A DNA stretch of 18,301 nucleotides from DATEAV01 sp964513155 (GTDB lineage Bacteria > Chloroflexota > Anaerolineae > Anaerolineales > E44-bin32): NCBI GenBank assembly GCA_964513155.1, contig CAZEMA010000047.1, forward strand, positions 1-18,301, read 5' to 3'. Below the pieces are notes generated by a model. That model was given only the letters and a program-made list of their open reading frames with translations. It ran no database searches and was not told where the DNA came from. The first letter of the stretch is position 1; each line of letters begins with the position of its first letter. The translations under genes and the position numbers were made by a program. Below, in pieces: positions 15,099-18,301 of this stretch.

Positions 15099-15128
15099 TT
15101 GAAGGCCTCCTGGCAAGGCCAGTATAAT
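15099..15128 (+). promoter_or_regulatory. fmdB-type gene promoter
   Basis: TTGAAG (15099-15104) and a perfect TATAAT (15123-15128) with 18 nt between them. Transcription would start near 15135 and give a leader of about 130 nt before ATG 15264. The leader can fold through GGGGAT / ATCCCC and TCGCC / GGCGA pairs, but I recognise no riboswitch. Confidence 0.6.
15121..15126 (-). promoter_or_regulatory. gmk -10 box overlapping the opposite promoter
   Basis: The same bases read TATACT on the minus strand, placing a start near 15113 and a 17-nt leader that contains AGGAGG. The -35 is weak. The two -10 boxes share four bases, so the two promoters should compete. Confidence 0.45.
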
Positions 15129-15263
15129 CCAGATCGAAATGAGCCGGAGTGTGGGACAAGGAGCCAACGGGGATTGGTCGCCGACTTCCGTGTGAGGCGA
15201 TTGTCCAAGGCCCCTCGATCCCCTTCCGGCACGACTCTTACGCTGTCGATGAGGGAGGTTGCC

Positions 15264-15647
15264 ATGCCTGCCTACGAGTATCAATGCATGGCCTGCACCA
15301 GGAGCGTGACCATCTACCAAAGCTACCAGGACTATGGCCGCCAGCCGGTCCGCTGTCCAAAGTGCGGGAGCCGCAAGATGGAGCGGCGTATTGGGCGGGT
15401 GCGCGTGGCCCGTTCGGAGGACTCCCGGATTGACTCCCTGTCCGACCCGAGTGCCTGGGGCGGCGTCGACGAGAACGACCCTCGCTCGCTGGCCAGGATG
15501 ATGCGCAAGATGGGCAAGGAGATGGGCGAGGAGATGCCGGGCGAGATGGATGAGGTTGTGGACCGGCTGGAGGCGGGGGAGAACCCGGAGGAGATCGAGA
15601 AGAGTATGCCCGATCTGGGCATGGCCGGTGGTGAGGACGAGTTCTGA
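15264..15647 (+). CDS. FmdB family zinc ribbon protein
   Basis: Small protein of 127 residues beginning MPAYEYQC, the usual start of this family; an open frame reaches back to 15099 but that part is leader sequence. Zinc ligands are two CxxC knuckles, Cys8/Cys11 (CMAC) and Cys31/Cys34 (CPKC). The second half is acidic and methionine-rich, with a helical run (RMMRKMGKEMGEEMPGEMDEVVDRLEAGENPEEIEKSM), longer than minimal FmdB regulators. The AGGAGG-like GGGAGG precedes the ATG. The family name comes from a putative regulator of formamidase; the true role, nucleic-acid or protein binding, is not established. A 49-bp repeat begins 3 nt after its stop. Confidence 0.9.
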   Translation: MPAYEYQCMACTRSVTIYQSYQDYGRQPVRCPKCGSRKMERRIGRVRVARSEDSRIDSLSDPSAWGGVDENDPRSLARMMRKMGKEMGEEMPGEMDEVVDRLEAGENPEEIEKSMPDLGMAGGEDEF

Positions 15648-16009
15648 GGAGGCGGCGGCTGGAGAGTCGGGGCGGCGATACGCATCTGGAAGGGCCTGCA
15701 GCAGGGCGGGCAGTGCAACCAGCTTCATGCGATGAGCGCTCCGCGCGCTGCTGCGGTTGCACAGGGTGTGCCAGGTCATCGTGCCCATGCTCGAGGCGGC
15801 AAGCCGTATGCCCGGATGGGCGTGTGCCAACTGCCCAAGCAGGGGCACGGTCTTTCGGACGCAAGACAGCATTCTCGGCGGGAACGGCGCCGGAGGCACT
15901 GGCCTTGTCATGAGGGGGCACTCAGGAGATGGCGAGTTCAACGACCCGGCACCGCGCCGTCAAGTCGGTGTCCGCCATCGAAGGGCAACATTAGATGTCA
16001 GCGTCTCGC
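15648..16009. other. Spacer between FmdB and the membrane protein, no recognisable gene
   Basis: 362 bp between convergent genes. Its left end is repeat copy 1; the remainder has open frames on both strands (for instance plus 15757-16038 and minus frames through 15941) but none has a family motif, good ribosome site or consistent codon use. No clear T-run terminator is seen for either flanking gene. It may be degenerate DNA left by an insertion. Confidence 0.55.
15651..15699. repeat. 49-bp direct repeat, copy 1
   Basis: Starts GGCGGCGGCTGGAGAGTCGG and ends AAGGGCCTGC; identical over 49 bases to 18209-18257. It begins 3 nt after the fmdB-type stop codon. Beyond 15699 the sequence diverges from that beyond copy 2. 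Confidence 0.95.
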
Positions 16010-16885
16010 CTACCGGGCCAGCCCCATTAAGAGCATGATCCAAGATCCGACCGAAGCAGCGATTGCCTCCCATTGCAGCGGGAGGATCGCCAAGAGCGCA
16101 ATAGACCAGGAATGCGGCGCTACATAGGGTGACAGAAACGGGCTGGCCAAGAGACTGAGTTCCCTCTTCCGACTCCTCAGCGCGGAAACGAGAAGCGTCA
16201 CCCCGATCGGGATTGACAGCGGCCACAGACTGAAGTTGTACTTCGCGGTGACCATCCCTGAAGGAGTATCCAGAAACCAGAATCCATAGACCGCGATCGA
16301 AACACCGAACGCAAGCGTCACCGGAGCGAATTCGGCCACAGCCCCCCCGAATCCGCCCTTGCGAAGTGCTTCGGCCAACCAGAAGATGGCAATCGCGATG
16401 CCAGCTTGAGGTTTCGCCAAGACAAAGAACAGCCCCACCGGAGGGGGCATGAAAACGCCGACAAGAACAAGCCAGTCAATCTGGCCAAACAACAGCATGA
16501 AGAAGACCGGAAACGAGAGGACGAAGGCAATCAGGCTGAGGGGTGTCGCGCCGACGCGGATCGCAACGACGACAAGCGCACAGAGAGTGACGACAAAGAG
16601 GATGGCCCCTCCGAGTCTGGAGGGTAGCAGAGCCAGCGGTATCAAGGGCACCAAGACCCAAGGCGGGTTCGTGAAGGAATCGATCTCGTACGGGGATTGT
16701 CCACTAGCCAATAACAGAGCCGCCGGACGATAGGATCGCGTCCAGTCAATCAACTCTGGCAGGCACAAGGCGACGGCCACGACCGCGCAAACAACTAAGG
16801 TCGCCCCAACTAGCAGCAGGAGCTGCTGTCTTCGTGCCGTCGAGGCCGCGAAGCTTTCTTGGAGTGAACGAAAGAAGATGTCCAT
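16010..16885 (-). CDS. Polytopic membrane protein, GT-C/GT87-like
   Basis: 291 residues with about eight or nine hydrophobic segments, starting with one at about 22-42 (LLLLVGATLVVCAVVAVALCL). The first loop SYRPAALLLASGQSPYEIDSFTNPPW is the kind of extracytoplasmic loop seen in DUF2029/GT87 polyprenyl-phosphate sugar transferases, and GQIDWLVLVGVFMPPPVGLFFVLAKPQAG also fits that group. The protein is shorter than typical GT87 enzymes (about 400 residues), so it may be a reduced relative; catalytic acidic residues in the first loop are not certain. Such proteins would move sugars onto lipid carriers or surface polymers. The gene is visibly more AT-rich than its neighbours and stands alone, suggesting transfer. 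The Shine-Dalgarno is weak. Confidence 0.7.
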   Translation of the reverse strand: MDIFFRSLQESFAASTARRQQLLLLVGATLVVCAVVAVALCLPELIDWTRSYRPAALLLASGQSPYEIDSFTNPPWVLVPLIPLALLPSRLGGAILFVVTLCALVVVAIRVGATPLSLIAFVLSFPVFFMLLFGQIDWLVLVGVFMPPPVGLFFVLAKPQAGIAIAIFWLAEALRKGGFGGAVAEFAPVTLAFGVSIAVYGFWFLDTPSGMVTAKYNFSLWPLSIPIGVTLLVSALRSRKRELSLLASPFLSPYVAPHSWSIALLAILPLQWEAIAASVGSWIMLLMGLAR

Positions 16886-17281
16886 GTCAGTGCGAGTCCC
16901 GAATCATGGAGGTCTCGACGCAGCGAGAAGAACGCAGCGAAACACTCACCGCGCCAGACCCTGGTCCAAGTAACGATTCTACTCATCCGTGAGAGGTGAG
17001 CAATCCAAACTGGCGATGTTCGTACAGGTCCCCAACGGTGGTTCTCGGTTGCAGTCCACGATGCGGGTGATTGCAGGTGCCGAACGACCAAGGAGCATCG
17101 GGTCCAGGGCTGGCCCTGGGGGAAACTCCGTCCTGCGCATTGCGTGGGCCGCTCTGCGGAAGTCCGTTCCGCCATGATGGACCCGGACGGCGGGATTCGA
17201 CAGCGGCCGCGCGCCGCCCGGAGGTCTCGGCCAACCCTGCCTGGCGATGGTTATGCAGAAAGACAGCGGAATTCGGGACGG
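16886..17281. other. 396-bp gap, no recognisable gene
   Basis: Separates the broken L,D-transpeptidase from the membrane-protein gene. Short open frames exist (plus 16989-17177; minus 16983-17234) but show no motif or supporting ribosome site. A small hairpin CCAGGG-CTGG-CCCTGG lies within. The only other signal is the promoter candidate at 16976-17003. Confidence 0.5.
16976..17003 (-). promoter_or_regulatory. Possible promoter for the GT-C-like gene
   Basis: On the minus strand TTGCTC (16998-17003), 16 nt, TAGAAT (16976-16981). It would give a leader of about 80 nt before ATG 16885. Confidence 0.35.
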
Positions 17282-18243
17282 TTACGCCTCGCCTTCGGAG
17301 TAGGTATCCGGGTCCGTAGGTGTCTGGCCGCTGGGGTCAAACACGTGGACGTAGGTGCCTTCCTGGGCCCAGTTGAAAATCCAGTGGGCATCGGTGGGCG
17401 ACAGGTTCACACACCCGTGGGACCGGGCGTAGCCGTATCCGTTGTGCCAGTAGGCGCCGTGCAGGGCGCGCGCCTTGTCGTATTACAGCACCCACGGGAC
17501 GTTCTGCAGCAAGTAGTAGTCGGAGCGATCGGCCTCAAACGCCCCGCTCATGTCGTCGCGCTCAACCCGCGCGTAGACTTGGAACGTTCCTGGCTGCGTC
17601 CACCAGCCCGGGAGACCGGTCGACACCATCGTGGCGAAGACAAGCCTGCCGTCCTCGTAGACCGCCAGCGTCCGGTCGAACAGGTTGATGGAGATCCAGC
17701 GATCGGATTCGACGCCCTCCGGCCGGACCTCATCGGGCGTGACAACGGCTACGTCCTTGGCCGCTACCCAGGCATCGGCGCCGATCTTCACCCACGCCAG
17801 ATCCTCAGCTTGCGCCCATTCGAGGACATGCACAACCTGGAACCGATAGCGCTGCCCGATGACCGCGGCCCCCGAGCCGGGCGCGGTCCGGACGTTGGTT
17901 GTCCCAAAATCCAGCCGAAGGGCCCGCTTGGCGTCCGGCTGAACAGCAAACCGCGGAAGCTCGGCATCTCGATCTGTTTGCAGACCGATCCGCCGCGAAT
18001 GTAGCCGCTCGGCGTCAGGTACACCGCCGCGCCGTTGATCACTTCACGTTCACTCCACGAGACATACACGAGCCCCGGCGCGAGCCCGCCCGATGCGCCC
18101 GCACCGGCGGCGGCATCCTGCGCGGTGGAGTACAGGTGGGTTCCGTCGCCGTCAAGCTTCCGGTAGCTGAAGGGCACGTAGCTGAGGTCAGGGTCGAGGC
18201 CACTGATGGGCGGCGGCTGGAGAGTCGGGGCGGCGATACGCAT
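17282..18243 (-). pseudogene. L,D-transpeptidase (YkuD), disrupted by a frameshift and a stop
   Basis: Three reading-frame pieces together match a Chloroflexota-type secreted L,D-transpeptidase, which makes 3-3 crosslinks or anchors proteins in peptidoglycan. Piece 1 (18243 to about 17909): DPDLSYVPFSYRKLDGDG...VYVSWSEREVINGAAVYL. Reading then shifts by one base at the CCCAAAA run (17903-17909 on plus). Piece 2 continues with VRTAPGSGAAVIGQRYRFQVVHVLEWAQ through WISINLFDRTLAVYEDGRLVFATMVSTG to NVPWVL. An in-frame TAA (17485-17483) stands where the family has an aromatic residue. Piece 3 (17482-17282) has YDKARALHGAYWH and the active site SHGCVNLS, with the catalytic Cys codon at 17413-17411. 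The normal signal peptide is not seen; upstream of ATG 18243 the frame is open to the window edge but runs through repeat copy 2. Two lesions favour a real pseudogene, though sequencing error is possible. Confidence 0.85.
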
Positions 18244-18257
18244 CTGGAAGGGCCTGC
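18209..18257. repeat. 49-bp direct repeat, copy 2
   Basis: Identical to 15651-15699. On the minus strand it encodes MRIAAPTLQPPP, the apparent N-terminus of the broken L,D-transpeptidase. Its right end is the left arm of a terminator-like hairpin. Confidence 0.95.
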
Positions 18258-18273
18258 GGGCCCTTTCTTGTTT
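18248..18273 (+). terminator. Intrinsic terminator-like hairpin, plus strand
   Basis: AAGGGCC (18248-18254) and GGCCCTT (18259-18265) pair across TGCG, followed by TCTTGTTT. It would stop rightward transcription, yet the nearest rightward gene is the fmdB-type gene at 15264-15647, whose downstream sequence carries the other copy of the adjoining repeat without the T-tail. Confidence 0.55.
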
Positions 18274-18301
18274 GCGCCCAAGGCGGTTAGACGAGTCTCC
18301 G

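Noticed and set aside
15099..15263. N-terminal extension of the FmdB-type protein
   Set aside because: The family starts at MPAYEYQC, GGGAGG precedes that ATG, and the extension overlaps a strong promoter and the gmk start.
15057..15941. A 294-residue minus-strand frame that could be a mobile-element protein
   Set aside because: Its second half is antisense to the FmdB-type gene and the first half has no transposase or integrase motif; most likely a shadow.
18248..18273. The terminator-like hairpin as part of a leftward gene's termination signal
   Set aside because: On the minus strand no T-run follows the stem; only the plus orientation fits a terminator.

Overview
The window looks like a chromosomal segment of a GC-rich, uncultured-type bacterium. 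Chloroflexota (Anaerolineae or a neighbouring class) is the best guess. This rests on an F420-type luciferase-like oxidoreductase, a two-subunit glycine decarboxylase, a Chloroflexota-style guanylate kinase and L,D-transpeptidase, tight ATGA/GTGA gene overlaps and an apparently leaderless mutY. The phylum call is inference from protein style; there is no rRNA gene to confirm it.

Layout: (1) 1-733, minus: short-chain dehydrogenase cut by the window edge. A 110-bp nested inverted repeat (752-861) separates it from the upstream genes. (2) 866-3849, minus: gcvPB and gcvPA, overlapping by ATGA and diverging clearly from the textbook glycine decarboxylase motifs. Facing away from them is lipA (4035-5000), which makes the lipoyl cofactor that glycine cleavage needs. 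(3) 5058-7685, plus: an ABC-2 type exporter, one ATPase and two different permeases, all overlapping. (4) 7759-8838, minus: MutY adenine glycosylase with an intact Nudix box. A 348-bp divergent spacer with two strong hairpins follows, then a hotdog-fold thioesterase (9187-9618). (5) 9866-12426, plus: F420-type oxidoreductase, M19 dipeptidase and a small membrane protein in a tight cluster. (6) 12481-15096, minus: ferredoxin-NADP reductase, rhomboid protease and guanylate kinase. FmdB-type zinc ribbon (15264-15647) is transcribed the other way from overlapping promoters. (7) 15648-18301: an accessory-looking stretch with a more AT-rich GT-C-like membrane protein, poorly coding DNA and a broken L,D-transpeptidase. 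It is bounded by two exact 49-bp direct repeats.

Most genes are ordinary core functions. The material most worth a second look is: the 49-bp repeats bounding about 2.5 kb, with one copy just after the fmdB stop and the other running into a terminator-like hairpin; the disrupted L,D-transpeptidase inside that segment; the dispersed hairpin family with GACGATAGACGAC units that supplies stop codons to lipA and the ferredoxin-NADP reductase gene; the nested palindrome before the SDR gene; and the divergent GcvPA/GcvPB pair. I did not find a CRISPR array, tRNA, rRNA, transposase, integrase or recognisable defence system.
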